Shown: one piece after another, positions 1 to 9,147 of the stretch
How positions within the stretch are numbered: the first letter of the stretch is position 1
How the letters are laid out: each line of letters opens with the position of its first letter
Source: a beta proteobacterium KB13
GTDB taxonomy: Bacteria > Pseudomonadota > Gammaproteobacteria > Burkholderiales > Methylophilaceae
Direction of reading: 5' to 3'
Assembly: GCA_000156155.1 (NCBI GenBank)
Contig: DS995299.1
Span: forward strand, 335,827 to 399,826
DNA length: 64,000 nt
Position numbers and translations under genes: made by a program
Notes under the pieces: generated by a model
Database searches by the model: none
What the model saw: only the letters and a program-made list of their open reading frames with translations
Told to the model about the DNA's origin: nothing

Positions 1-2
1 TT

Positions 3-185
3 GATTTAGAAGCTGACGAAATACAAAGCTCAATTCATGAGGCTGAAAAATTAATGAACAATAATGGGCGAGTTTTGCTTAGAAAATCAGGAACAGAACC
101 ATTGGTTAGAATTATGACAGAAGGAAAAGATAAAGACCTTGCTCTAAAAGCTGCTCAAGCGATTAAAAAAGTTATTGAAAATTAA
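3..185 (+). CDS. glmM: phosphoglucosamine mutase, C-terminal end (partial)
   Basis: Only the last 60 codons are in the window; the 5' part lies upstream of base 1. The reading frame starts at base 3 and stops at TAA 183-185. It contains RKSGTEPLVRIM, the phosphate-binding GTEP loop of the C-terminal domain of alpha-D-phosphohexomutases, in the form typical of GlmM. GlmM converts glucosamine-6-phosphate to glucosamine-1-phosphate for UDP-GlcNAc, peptidoglycan and LPS synthesis in the cytoplasm. It converges on the TPR gene with a 6-base gap. A ManB/phosphoglucomutase relative cannot be fully excluded from so short a fragment. Confidence 0.75.
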   Translation, partial: DLEADEIQSSIHEAEKLMNNNGRVLLRKSGTEPLVRIMTEGKDKDLALKAAQAIKKVIEN

Positions 186-191
186 TCTTCT

Positions 192-1838
192 TTAGATCTG
201 CTTATATATTAATTCAAAATCTCTAGCCCAGTTACCGTTTTTTTGTTGATTAACAATTTGAACACTCGGGTACCATAATGAGTTTGATGTTGGGCTCATC
301 CAATAGTGAAATTGCTTTACCCCGGAAGCGCTTAATAAAAAGGTCTTCTTGTTCAATGCTCCGGCTAAATGCGCGTTTATATTGGATGCAGTTATAACGA
401 ATTCACAGCAATCAATCAGTGCGGCAGCAGTGTCAATATCATCAAATAACTCTAAATCCAGGTATTTTATTCCCAAGGAATTTAACTCCTTTTTCTCTTT
501 AATAGTTAACTGGTATTGGAGATTTATCATTTGATAATTTGGATGAATTAGTTTCTTGAATTCTTTTAAATCAATATTTTTGGAAACACTTGCATTACTC
601 CTCCAACTAATTCCAATCAATGGCTTATTAAATTTTTCTTTTAATTTATTTTTTAGATCTTGATCAGCGAAAAGATATTTTTCATATTTCTCAAATGAAC
701 CAGCATCAAGTCTGAAAAACTGTCCAAGACTTGCAACTGGAATATGATAGTCAAAAAAATCATCATTAGAGATTTCATCCATTGCTAATACTTTGATTTT
801 TTTGAATGAATTTTTAAAGAGCGAGATGGTTTTTGTTGATAAACATGCGTAATAAATATTATCACAATATGTTTTTAAATCATTTAGCATTGATGAGTAG
901 ATAATTTCGTCACCAAGACCTTGTTCACCCCAAACTAAAATAGACCGACATTCCGAACCATCCCAAAGAGGCTTTTTTGTTCTTATCATTTTTAATTTAA
1001 ATGAATTAATTTCCCAGCGTGATTCGTAATTCTTCCATCCATTTTTATAATCATGAACTTTAAGCTGAGCAATTCCTAAGTTGTATGAATTAGCAAAATT
1101 TTCTTGAAGATCCTTAGATTTTCTATAATACTCAACTGCTTTTTCTAATTGATTAGCCTCTTCATAAACCAACCCAAGGTTGTTTAATGTAAGCGCTACC
1201 CCTGGGTTTATTTTTATAGCCTCCAATAAAATATTCTTTGCTTGATTAAGCCCTCCATTGTCTTTATGAGAAATCGCCAGGTTATTCATAAACTCGATAT
1301 TATCTGGATCTAAATCTAATGCGCGTTTGAAAAGATTTATCGCTTGATTATAATTTTTACATCCATTCTGAATTAGGCCATATAAGTTATAAACATCCGC
1401 TGATTGTTCTAATCTAATCAATTTTGAGATATCAGCTAGTCCATCTTCATAAAGCTCTAAAGTTTCATAAATATTTGCACGATTAAATAAACAATTAATA
1501 TTTCTTGGGTCTAAATCTAATGCCTTGGATAAATGACCCACTGCCGACTTATAGTTTTTTTTATTTTCGTAAATAATTGAAAGGTTGTAATTAACTTCAA
1601 CTTGTTTCGGATCTAATTTATATGACTTGAGCAGCCAAGAAAATCCAATTTCATTTTTGTCTAGATTTAACGCTATTAATCCTGCAAGGTTTAGAAAGGA
1701 TATGTATTCTGAATCGTTAATCTCACTACATATAGGTGTAAGGAGTTCTAGAGCATCTTCTAATTTATTTTTATCACAGAGCTCTTGAGCTTGTTTCCAT
1801 AAAGCTGCAAGTTTATTTGGTGAATAAGACTTATCCAA
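192..1838 (-). CDS. TPR protein with glycosyltransferase-like C-terminal domain
   Basis: The N-terminal half is a run of tetratricopeptide repeats, with recurring signatures such as [20 protein letters not shown] and [20 protein letters not shown]. The C-terminal half, beginning around [20 protein letters not shown], resembles the GT9/SPINDLY-like domain found behind TPRs in many bacterial proteins. The true substrate is unknown. Two starts are possible: ATG at 1913, giving 573 residues and overlapping pstB by 83 bases, or TTG at 1838, giving 548 residues. I favour TTG because it has an AGGA four bases upstream and sits at the pstB stop codon. The gene follows pstB in the place where phoU is often found, so it may be cotranscribed with pstSCAB. 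No signal peptide is evident. Confidence 0.6.
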   Translation of the reverse strand: MDKSYSPNKLAALWKQAQELCDKNKLEDALELLTPICSEINDSEYISFLNLAGLIALNLDKNEIGFSWLLKSYKLDPKQVEVNYNLSIIYENKKNYKSAVGHLSKALDLDPRNINCLFNRANIYETLELYEDGLADISKLIRLEQSADVYNLYGLIQNGCKNYNQAINLFKRALDLDPDNIEFMNNLAISHKDNGGLNQAKNILLEAIKINPGVALTLNNLGLVYEEANQLEKAVEYYRKSKDLQENFANSYNLGIAQLKVHDYKNGWKNYESRWEINSFKLKMIRTKKPLWDGSECRSILVWGEQGLGDEIIYSSMLNDLKTYCDNIYYACLSTKTISLFKNSFKKIKVLAMDEISNDDFFDYHIPVASLGQFFRLDAGSFEKYEKYLFADQDLKNKLKEKFNKPLIGISWRSNASVSKNIDLKEFKKLIHPNYQMINLQYQLTIKEKKELNSLGIKYLDLELFDDIDTAAALIDCCEFVITASNINAHLAGALNKKTFLLSASGVKQFHYWMSPTSNSLWYPSVQIVNQQKNGNWARDFELIYKQI

Positions 1839-2607
1839 ATTTTCCTGTAATGTAATCTTCGGTTTCTTTTTTTGAGGGTTTTGTGAAAATGGTGTCTGTT
1901 TCATCAAACTCAATCATTTCACCAAGGTACATATAGGCAGTGTAATCAGAAATACGAGCTGCTTGCTGCATATTGTGAGTTACAATCAAAATAGTTAATT
2001 TTTTCTTCAGCTCACTCATTAATTCTTCGATATTTACTGTGGCAATAGGATCAAGTGCTGACGTAGGCTCATCAAATAACATGATCTCAGGATCAGTGGC
2101 TAGGGCTCTTGCAATACATAAACGTTGCTGCTGCCCGCCTGAAAGGTTGTATGCTAAATCTTGCAAACGATCCTTAACTTCATTCCATAATGATGCACCT
2201 TTGAGTGCCTCTTCTACTTTGTCGTCAAGAAGTCGTTTGTTATTTTCACCGCGTACTCTTAATCCATAAGCAACATTCTCATAAATCGACTTAGGGAATG
2301 GGTTTGGTTTTTGGAAGACCATGCTAATTCTCATGCGAACTTCAATTGGGTCGACTTTTTTGTCTAAAATATTTGTGTTATCAGGGTGAAGAATAATTTC
2401 ACCATCATATTTATTTCCAGCATAAAGATCATGCATTCGGTTAAATGATCTAAGAAACGTTGACTTACCGCATCCTGATGGGCCAATAAGAGCAGTTATT
2501 TTCTTTTCGTACAATGGAATATTAATGTCTTTGAGAGCATGAGTTCCATCTGCGTAATGAAAGTTAAAATTTTTCGATTCTGCTTTTATTATTTCTTTTC
2601 TTGCCAT
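1831..2607 (-). CDS. pstB: phosphate ABC transporter ATP-binding protein PstB
   Basis: This is the cytoplasmic ATPase that powers high-affinity phosphate import through PstCA. From the start at 2607 ([12 protein letters not shown]) the protein has 258 residues, normal for PstB. The Walker A motif GPSGCGKST is at residues 42-50, the ABC signature LSGGQQQR at 155-162, and the Walker B/D-loop [11 protein letters not shown] at 176-186. [19 protein letters not shown] is the usual PstB Q-loop region. The frame extends upstream to 2679, but that would add 24 unconserved residues inside pstA, so I chose the internal ATG. It lies 19 bases after pstA and is last of the four pst genes. Confidence 0.96.
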   Translation of the reverse strand: MARKEIIKAESKNFNFHYADGTHALKDINIPLYEKKITALIGPSGCGKSTFLRSFNRMHDLYAGNKYDGEIILHPDNTNILDKKVDPIEVRMRISMVFQKPNPFPKSIYENVAYGLRVRGENNKRLLDDKVEEALKGASLWNEVKDRLQDLAYNLSGGQQQRLCIARALATDPEIMLFDEPTSALDPIATVNIEELMSELKKKLTILIVTHNMQQAARISDYTAYMYLGEMIEFDETDTIFTKPSKKETEDYITGKFG

Positions 2608-2626
2608 GATATTTATATTCCTAAGA

Positions 2627-3565
2627 TTACCATTTAATTTTTTTACGAATACTGTAACGGAGTTTAATTGCAATACCATTCATTAACAATGTAAGAATGA
2701 TAATTACCGCACCTGTTGCTGCAGCGTTGATATGAAATGCATGCTCAGGTCTTGAAATCCAGTTAAACATTTGAATTGGTAAAACAGTAAAACCAGCCTC
2801 AAGCCATGCGAAATTAAAAAATGGAGCAACATCAGTCACAGGCGATGGAGGTAAAAATGCAATAAAAGTTAAGGCCCCAATAGTAATGACTGGCGCTGTT
2901 TCCCCAATGGCTCTTGCCATACCAATAATAATTCCAGTCAGTACGCCACCCATTGCATATTGTAAAACATGATGAAGTGTTACTTGCCATTTTGTAGCAC
3001 CAACAGCATATGCTGCTTCTCTGATATGAACTGGAATGGCTCTAATCGCTTCCCTCGTTGAAACGATGACAATAGGCAGCATTAAAAGCGACAAGGTCAA
3101 GCCAGCCGTCAATATGCTTTGACCAAGACCAAATTCATAGACAAACAATCCTAATGCCAACAGACCATAAATAATTGAAGGAACTCCGGCAAGGTTAGCA
3201 ACATTAATTTCGATGAGATCGGCGAACCATCCCTTTTTCGCATATTCTTCTAGATAAATCCCAGAGGCAACACCCATTGGGACCGCTACGAAAAAGGTAA
3301 CAATAAGAACTAGCGCAGAACCAACCCAGGCAGACAAAATGCCAGCCCCTTCGGGTTTTCTAGAAGGAAAATTACTGAAGAACTCAAGATTCATTTTTGG
3401 ATAACCGTCAATGACCAGGTCAAGAAATAAGATCAATAGAGCAATGGCAAGACTACCAATTATAAATAAACCTATATAAGAAAAAATACGATCATTTTTT
3501 TTATGTTTTTTAATTAACGCTCTGATAGCGTTTAAGTTATCTTCATGACCGGTAACTTTTGACAT
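2627..3565 (-). CDS. pstA: phosphate ABC transporter permease PstA
   Basis: This inner-membrane subunit forms the phosphate channel with PstC. It has 312 residues with a short basic cytoplasmic N-terminus, a first membrane segment around residues 30-55 and five further hydrophobic segments. The binding-protein-dependent transport (EAA-loop) region is [19 protein letters not shown], followed by [17 protein letters not shown], a strongly conserved PstA signature. It starts four bases after pstC ends and precedes pstB, so pstCAB form one unit. Control is expected to come from the Pho promoter upstream of pstS, with read-through past the pstS-pstC terminator. Confidence 0.96.
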   Translation of the reverse strand: MSKVTGHEDNLNAIRALIKKHKKNDRIFSYIGLFIIGSLAIALLILFLDLVIDGYPKMNLEFFSNFPSRKPEGAGILSAWVGSALVLIVTFFVAVPMGVASGIYLEEYAKKGWFADLIEINVANLAGVPSIIYGLLALGLFVYEFGLGQSILTAGLTLSLLMLPIVIVSTREAIRAIPVHIREAAYAVGATKWQVTLHHVLQYAMGGVLTGIIIGMARAIGETAPVITIGALTFIAFLPPSPVTDVAPFFNFAWLEAGFTVLPIQMFNWISRPEHAFHINAAATGAVIIILTLLMNGIAIKLRYSIRKKIKW

Positions 3566-3568
3566 TGT

Positions 3569-4492
3569 TTAATATCTCTCCGTAAATTTTTTACGTGTCC
3601 ATTGACCTAAAATATTTAGTGATAGGGTCATGATGAACAATACGATTCCAGCAGCAAAAATACTTTGGTAACCAATGCCGCCATGCTCAAGATCTCCAAG
3701 AGCAACAGAAACAATGTAGGCAGTTATGGTTGCTGCACTTTCAACAGGATTAAAGGTGAAGTTAGGTTGCTGTCCTGCGGCGATAGCCACGATCATTGTC
3801 TCACCAATACCTCGACTCACGGCAAGAATATAGGCTGCGACAATTCCAGATGTTGCAGCAGGCATAACTACAGACACTGCTGTTTGGAATCTTGTAGCAC
3901 CCATGGCGTATGCACCTTCACGCATTGCCATAGGAACCGCACGCATAGCATCTTCAGCGACAGAGGCAATGTAGGGGACAATCATGATGCCCATTACAAT
4001 ACCTGGCCCCAACATATTAAATGTAGGTAGGTCAGGATAAATTTTTTGTAATAAAGGCGTGACTAACAACAGAGCAAAATAACCAAACACCACAGTTGGA
4101 ACTCCAACTAATAATTCCAGAACAGGTTTGATAGTTTCTCTAATTTTATGAGAGGCAAATTCTGATAGGTAAACAGCTGTAACTGTTCCAAGCGGGACAG
4201 CCACTAGAAGAGCAATGCCAGTAATTGTAAGTGTGCCTGAAACCAATGGAAGAATACCATAATTTTTTCTTTCAAAATTTGGGGTCCAAACGGTTGATGT
4301 TAAAAACTCTTTTAAAGAAACAGCTTCAAAAAAAGGAAACGATTCTGTAACCAATATAAATACGATTCCAAAAGTGATTAGGATCGCGACTAAACCTGAC
4401 AACATTAACGCAATTTCAATAAGCCTTTCAACAAAATTTCGACGAATATTTTTGGCTAACGCGGGACTTATTTGTTGGTAATTTTTCGCCAT
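3569..4492 (-). CDS. pstC: phosphate ABC transporter permease PstC
   Basis: This is the second membrane channel subunit of the Pst phosphate importer. It has 307 residues and about six transmembrane segments. The EAA-type loop is REGAYAMGATRFQTAVSVV and the conserved tail motif is ILAVSRGIGETMIVAIAAGQ, which distinguishes PstC from PstA ([10 protein letters not shown]). MRAVPMAMREGAYAMGAT is well preserved. The gene lies 120 bases downstream of pstS, separated by a terminator-like hairpin, and four bases upstream of pstA. Sequence and order leave little doubt about function. Confidence 0.96.
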   Translation of the reverse strand: MAKNYQQISPALAKNIRRNFVERLIEIALMLSGLVAILITFGIVFILVTESFPFFEAVSLKEFLTSTVWTPNFERKNYGILPLVSGTLTITGIALLVAVPLGTVTAVYLSEFASHKIRETIKPVLELLVGVPTVVFGYFALLLVTPLLQKIYPDLPTFNMLGPGIVMGIMIVPYIASVAEDAMRAVPMAMREGAYAMGATRFQTAVSVVMPAATSGIVAAYILAVSRGIGETMIVAIAAGQQPNFTFNPVESAATITAYIVSVALGDLEHGGIGYQSIFAAGIVLFIMTLSLNILGQWTRKKFTERY

Positions 4493-4554
4493 GAACTTTT
4501 AAAGGTTAGTTGTAAAACGCAACATAATTATTACATATTATTTTGGTGATAGAA

Positions 4555-4590
4555 CAAAAAAAAGGGTTAAAAATATAACCCCTTTTTTTT
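4555..4590 (-). terminator. terminator or attenuator between pstS and pstC
   Basis: An A-rich tract plus GGGTTA pairs with TAACCC followed by eight T residues, around a short AAAATA loop. Read on the minus strand it is a hairpin followed by a T-run, directly after the pstS stop. Such leaky terminators commonly make the binding-protein mRNA more abundant than the transporter mRNA. The same A/T symmetry would also work on the plus strand, but no plus-strand gene ends here. Confidence 0.7.
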
Positions 4591-4612
4591 GTAACAATTT
4601 GCTATAAAAAAC

Positions 4613-5602
4613 TTAGTCAGTTGCTTTGTCTAAAATTTCTTTAACTGACAAACCAATAGCCGGACCATCTTTAAATGCGGTACCAGTTTTTAGTGATTTA
4701 TAGTGATTCTTAATAGCAGTATATTCTTCATTAGAGAATGGAACATAGCCCACTTCTTTTGAAAGTTTACCTGCATTTTCAAGATAGAATTCTACAAACT
4801 TTTTAACTTTTGGATCAAAAGCAGCTTTGGTTGCGTTTAAATAAATAAATAGAGGACGTGACAGAGGATTGTATGAGCCATCCATCACTGTTTCAAGTGA
4901 AGGCTCTACAAACTTGCCTTCTTTGTTTTTTACTTTAACAGCACCAAGCTTATCTTTGTTTTCAACATAGTAAGCTAGACCAAAATAACCCATGCCGCCT
5001 TTGTCACCAGCCACACCTTGAACAAGAACGTTATCATCTTCTGATGCAGTAAAATCACCGCGAATAGATTTAGATTTTTTAATGATTGCTTCTGTAAAGT
5101 AATCGAATGTTCCTGAATCTGCACCAGGACCGTATAATTTTAATGGTTGATCAGGAAAACCTTCACGAACCTGGTTCCAATTCATCACCTTGCCTTGAGC
5201 ATCAGGGCCCCATGCTTTCTTTAATTCTTCTGGTGTCATTTCAGCTGCCCAATCGTTATCTTTATTGATAACTACAGTAAGCGCATCAAAAGCTACTGGG
5301 ATCTCAATAAATGAAATACCAGCTTCATTACATTTTGCAATTTCTTTTGCTTTAATTGGTCTTGACGCATCTGAAATCACTGTTTCACCTCGGCAGAATT
5401 TTTTAAAACCACCACCTGTACCTGAAACACCAACAGTTACTTTAATGCCTGTTTCTTTTTGAAACTCTTCAGCCACAGCTTCAGTGATAGGGTAAACGGT
5501 TGATGAACCATCAATTTTGACAATATCTGCAGCGAATACTGAAGTAGAAATTACAGTAGATGCCACAGTCGCTAGTACAGCTTTTCTTAAGGTTGAAACC
5601 AT
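4613..5602 (-). CDS. pstS: periplasmic phosphate-binding protein PstS
   Basis: This secreted protein captures phosphate in the periplasm and delivers it to PstCAB. It has 329 residues. Residues 1-24 form a Sec signal peptide with a basic start, an alanine/valine-rich core and cleavage after SVFA. The mature protein begins ADIVKIDGSSTVYPITEAVA; GSSTVYPIT and GVSGTGGGFKKFCRGE are typical phosphate-contacting loops of PstS/SphX proteins. Later GADSGTFDYFTEAI carries another ligand-binding loop. An AGGAGC ribosome site precedes the ATG. Upstream is a strong array of PhoB half-sites, so expression should rise under phosphate limitation. Confidence 0.96.
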   Translation of the reverse strand: MVSTLRKAVLATVASTVISTSVFAADIVKIDGSSTVYPITEAVAEEFQKETGIKVTVGVSGTGGGFKKFCRGETVISDASRPIKAKEIAKCNEAGISFIEIPVAFDALTVVINKDNDWAAEMTPEELKKAWGPDAQGKVMNWNQVREGFPDQPLKLYGPGADSGTFDYFTEAIIKKSKSIRGDFTASEDDNVLVQGVAGDKGGMGYFGLAYYVENKDKLGAVKVKNKEGKFVEPSLETVMDGSYNPLSRPLFIYLNATKAAFDPKVKKFVEFYLENAGKLSKEVGYVPFSNEEYTAIKNHYKSLKTGTAFKDGPAIGLSVKEILDKATD

Positions 5603-5639
5603 TTAGACGCTCCTGTTAATTAAAATTTTAAGTACGCAC

Positions 5640-5673
5640 ATTTTATGAAAAAAATATGACACTTTTATGACAA
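5640..5673 (-). promoter_or_regulatory. Pho box and -10 element of pstS
   Basis: Read on the minus strand, two adjacent 11-mers occupy 5673-5663 (TTGTCATAAAA) and 5662-5652 (GTGTCATATTT). Six bases later is TAAAAT (5645-5640), a good -10. A third, weaker half-site TTTTCATAAAA (5651-5641) follows in the same phase, and TAAACATAAAA (5684-5674) precedes it. This matches the known PhoB direct-repeat pattern (CTGTCAT type, 11-bp period). The inferred start lies about 30 bases before the pstS ATG. Confidence 0.85.
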
Positions 5674-5730
5674 TTTTATGTTTACTAAAAAAAGGTTAAA
5701 ATGACGCAAAATTATAAATAAATTTAAAAT

Positions 5731-6835
5731 ATGGAAGCTGAAAAACTTAATCAATTGAAAACAACCTTATCTGAAATCGATGATCGATTTTCAGCACTCA
5801 GGAGCTATCTTTGACCTCGATAATAAAAAAGAACAGCTTAAAGAACTCACTCGCCAACAAGAAGATCCTAAAATCTGGGAGGATCATTCTTTAAGTCAAA
5901 AAATTGGTAAAGAAAAAAGAATTTTAGAAGATACGATCCAAGAGTTTGAGCAGTTAAATTCAGGCATAGAGAATAACAAAGAACTGTTTGATTTAGCATT
6001 TGAGGAAAGTGATGACTCTACGCTTAACGATTTATTTCAAGACACAATAAATTTAGATAAGAAACTAGGTCAATTGGAGTTCAAACGAATGTTTTCAAAT
6101 CCTCTTGATCCTAATAATTGTTTTATTGATTTTCAATCTGGCAGTGGCGGAACGGAAGCTCAAGATTGGGCTAACATGCTGCTAAGAATGTACTTGAGAT
6201 ACTGCGAGGAAAAAGGCTTCAAGGTTGAGGTGATGGAAATCACTGAAGGTGAAGTTGCTGGTATTAAGGGAGCAACGATTAAAATCATAGGAGATTATGC
6301 CTATGGCTATTTTAGAACAGAAACTGGCATTCATCGATTGGTCAGAAAATCACCCTTTGACTCAGGTAGCAGAAGACATACCTCTTTTGCTGGAGTGAAT
6401 GTATATCCGGAAATTGATGAGTCAGTAGAAATTGACATCAATCCTGCGGATTTAAGAATTGATACATATCGGGCTTCCGGAGCAGGCGGTCAGCATATCA
6501 ATAAAACAGATTCTGCTGTTAGAATTACGCATGAGCCCAGTGGCGTTGTTGTGCAGTGTCAGAATGATCGATCACAGCATCGCAATAAAGCTCAGGCGAT
6601 GGATATGCTCAAGGCTCAGCTTTACCGAATTGAGCTGGATAAGAGAAATGAAGAAAAACAGGCGATGGAAGATGCCAAATCAGATATTGGCTGGGGGCAT
6701 CAAATCAGAAGTTATGTGCTGGATCAATCAAGAATTAAAGACCTTAGGACAGGTGTTGAGGTGGGAAACACTCAAGGTGTTCTAGATGGTAATCTAGATC
6801 CATTTATTACAGAAAGTTTAAAGCAAGGGGTTTAA
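5731..6835 (+). CDS. prfB: peptide chain release factor 2 (programmed +1 frameshift)
   Basis: RF2 recognises UGA and UAA stop codons and triggers peptide release. The gene is in two frames. An ATG at 5731 opens 27 codons ([20 protein letters not shown]...) ending at CTT 5809-5811, then an in-frame TGA at 5812-5814. Reading continues in the +1 frame from GAC at 5813 to 6835, so the full product has 367 residues. The GGQ peptide-release motif appears in [19 protein letters not shown], and the anticodon-like SPF tripeptide in [15 protein letters not shown], as expected for RF2. The gene has no visible Pho site in its own direction and lies two bases before lysS. Confidence 0.95.
5800..5815 (+). 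promoter_or_regulatory. RF2 autoregulatory frameshift site
   Basis: The order is AGGAGC, TAT, CTT, TGA, C. A Shine-Dalgarno-like AGGAG sits just upstream of the slippery CUU codon and a UGA followed by C, a weak termination context. This is the classic arrangement by which low RF2 lets ribosomes slip from CUU to UUU and continue into the +1 frame. The E. coli site has AGGGGG in the same place. Confidence 0.92.
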
Positions 6836-6836
6836 G

Positions 6837-8348
6837 TTGGAAAATAAAGAAAATCAAACAGTAGATGAAAATTCGATTATTCAAGAACGTCGAAATAAGT
6901 TATCTGATTTAAGAAAAGTCGGTGTTGCTTTTCCAAATAACTTTAAGCCTGAACATGATTCTTCACAATTGCATAAAGAATTTGATGAATTTGATAAGCC
7001 AACCCTAGAAGAAAAAAATATTGAAGTTGTTGTTGCGGGGCGAATGATGCTAAAAAGAGTGATGGGTAAGGCAAGCTTTGCGACCATCCAGGACCGAACC
7101 GGTCGCATTCAGTTGTATGTCGCCAGAGATCTTATTAATAATGAGGATAATCCTGAACTATATTCTTCATTTAAAAAATGGGATATGGGAGATATTATTG
7201 GTGCCAAAGGGAAGCTCTTTAAAACAAATACGGATGAATTAACGATTGAGGTCACCGAAATTTGTTTATTAACAAAATCTTTACGACCGATGCCAGAAAA
7301 GTTTCATGGACTGCAAGATCAAGAGATGAAATATCGTCAACGTTATGTTGACTTAATGGTTAATCAAGAGACGAAAGATACCTTTTTAACCAGATCCAAA
7401 GCCATCCAATCTATTCGCGAATTTATGGTTAGCAATAAATTTCTTGAGGTCGAAACACCGATGTTGCACCCAATTCCGGGTGGTGCGAGCGCAAAACCTT
7501 TTGTGACTCACCACAACGCATTGGATATGGAAATGTTTATGCGTATTGCTCCAGAGTTGTATTTGAAGAGATTGGTGGTAGGCGGCTTTGATCGCGTTTT
7601 TGAAATCAATCGAAATTTCCGTAATGAGGGCTTAAGCGTTCGACATAACCCTGAATTTACAATGATGGAATTTTATGCAGCTTACGCTGACTATCAATGG
7701 CTAATGACATTTACTGAGGATTGTATTCGTTCCAGTATCACAGGATGTGGGGTGGATTTAAAACTCACCTATCAAGACAAAGAGATAGATTTTTCGCAGC
7801 CATTTGATCGTTTAACACTGGTGCAAGCGATCGAAAAATACAATAACCAATTCAAATCTGAAGATCTCCTTAATGCTGAATTTATTGAGCAAACTCTGCA
7901 AAAGATGGGGGAAGAGCTTCCACCAAATCGATCATTAGGATCACTTCAATTAGCTTTATTTGAAGTAGTCGCTGAGGAGCATCTTTGGAACCCAACGTTT
8001 ATTATTGATTATCCAACTGAAGTATCACCATTGGCCCGAGCGTCAGATAACGATCCAACTATCACGGAGCGTTTTGAATTGTTTATCGCAGGTCGAGAAA
8101 TAGCTAATGGTTTCTCTGAGCTTAATGACCCTGAAGAGCAGTCAGAGCGTTTTAAAAAACAAGTGGAACAAAAAGAAGCTGGCGATGATGAGGCGATGTA
8201 TTACGATGCAGACTTTATCCGTGCTCTTGAGTATGGAATGCCTCCGACAGGCGGATGCGGGATTGGCATTGATCGCTTAATTATGTTGATTACTAATAAA
8301 CCAAGTATTCGAGATGTTATTTTATTTCCACACATGAGGCCAGAATAA
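6837..8348 (+). CDS. lysS: lysyl-tRNA synthetase, class II
   Basis: This enzyme charges tRNA-Lys with lysine. The protein has 503 residues, the usual length. An OB-fold anticodon-binding domain occupies roughly residues 60-170 ([20 protein letters not shown]). The class II catalytic core follows, with motif 2 in [19 protein letters not shown] and motif 3 in [12 protein letters not shown] near the C-terminus. The start is TTG at 6837, one base after the prfB stop, with an AAGGGG ribosome site inside the end of prfB. prfB-lysS adjacency is common in proteobacteria, and the two are probably cotranscribed. Confidence 0.96.
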   Translation: MENKENQTVDENSIIQERRNKLSDLRKVGVAFPNNFKPEHDSSQLHKEFDEFDKPTLEEKNIEVVVAGRMMLKRVMGKASFATIQDRTGRIQLYVARDLINNEDNPELYSSFKKWDMGDIIGAKGKLFKTNTDELTIEVTEICLLTKSLRPMPEKFHGLQDQEMKYRQRYVDLMVNQETKDTFLTRSKAIQSIREFMVSNKFLEVETPMLHPIPGGASAKPFVTHHNALDMEMFMRIAPELYLKRLVVGGFDRVFEINRNFRNEGLSVRHNPEFTMMEFYAAYADYQWLMTFTEDCIRSSITGCGVDLKLTYQDKEIDFSQPFDRLTLVQAIEKYNNQFKSEDLLNAEFIEQTLQKMGEELPPNRSLGSLQLALFEVVAEEHLWNPTFIIDYPTEVSPLARASDNDPTITERFELFIAGREIANGFSELNDPEEQSERFKKQVEQKEAGDDEAMYYDADFIRALEYGMPPTGGCGIGIDRLIMLITNKPSIRDVILFPHMRPE

Positions 8349-8350
8349 TT

Positions 8351-8974
8351 ATGTACATGCATCCTGAAATTGATCGTGATCAAATGAGCCCGCAACAGGC
8401 AATTGAAATTTTGCAACAGGGGAATAATCGTTTTGTAAATAATGTAAAACGACAACATGATATGTTGAGTGTGCGTGATGAACTCAAAGATAAACAGCAT
8501 CCCTTTGCTTCAATATTGAGTTGTAGTGATTCCAGAACGACGGTGGAGCTTATTTTTGATCAAAACCTGGGAGATATTTTTTCGGTCAGGTTAGCAGGAA
8601 ATGTGGCTTCAACCTTAGCGATTGGTAGTTTAGAATTTTCTACTCAGTATCTGGGTTCAAAACTGGTGGTAGTCATGGGCCATAGTAATTGTGGTGCGGT
8701 CAAAGCGGCATGCGATCATTATAAGGGGGGCAATATCGGAGAAATTATTAAAATGATAGATCCGGCAGTGGGTCATGAAACGACTATCTCTTCTGAGCGA
8801 AATTCAGCAAATACCTCTTTCGTTGAAAAAGTATGCTGGCATAACGTCCATGAACAGATCAATAACATCAAACAAAATAGCGACATCATTAATAAAATGG
8901 TTGAAGACAATCGCATTGCTCTTGTCGGTGCGGTCTATGATTTGGCCACCGGATCGGTTGAATTCGATATCTAA
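8351..8974 (+). CDS. beta-class carbonic anhydrase
   Basis: Interconverts carbon dioxide and bicarbonate in the cytoplasm. The protein has 207 residues. Zinc-binding and catalytic motifs are present: ILSCSDSRTTVELIFDQ (Cys and the Asp-Arg dyad) and VVMGHSNCGAVKAA (His and Cys ligands). GDIFSVRLAGNVA is the usual loop between them. Its start is two bases after lysS, so it may be the third gene of a prfB-lysS operon. An imperfect hairpin (ATGTTG...CAACAT, about 8981-9000) follows it and may stop transcription before the porin promoter. Confidence 0.93.
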   Translation: MYMHPEIDRDQMSPQQAIEILQQGNNRFVNNVKRQHDMLSVRDELKDKQHPFASILSCSDSRTTVELIFDQNLGDIFSVRLAGNVASTLAIGSLEFSTQYLGSKLVVVMGHSNCGAVKAACDHYKGGNIGEIIKMIDPAVGHETTISSERNSANTSFVEKVCWHNVHEQINNIKQNSDIINKMVEDNRIALVGAVYDLATGSVEFDI

Positions 8975-9031
8975 AAAATAATGTTGTTTTAATGCAACAT
9001 TTACATTTTTTAACTTTAAAATTTACACGCT

Positions 9032-9076
9032 TATCATAAATGTGTCATAAAAGTGTCACATAAACTTCCTAAAATT
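9032..9076 (+). promoter_or_regulatory. Pho box and -10 element of the OprP-like porin
   Basis: Three 11-bp half-sites lie in phase: TTATCATAAAT (9032-9042), GTGTCATAAAA (9043-9053) and GTGTCACATAA (9054-9064). Six bases after the last is TAAAAT (9071-9076), the same -10 and spacing as at pstS. The predicted start is near 9083, leaving a leader of about 65 bases with an AGGAGA ribosome site. Confidence 0.85.
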
Positions 9077-9147
9077 TTAAAAAATTGAAAATTATTAATT
9101 CAATAATAATTTAAATTAATTTTATTTTTTTCTTTTAGGAGATCGCA

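Noticed and set aside
5603..5730. Pho control of prfB from the shared pstS-prfB gap
   Set aside because: All half-sites are oriented toward pstS; none with the right orientation and -10 spacing faces prfB.
8979..9002. Strong terminator after the carbonic anhydrase gene
   Set aside because: The hairpin stem (ATGTTG/CAACAT) is short and AT-rich with an interrupted T-run, so I mention it only as possible within the gene entry.
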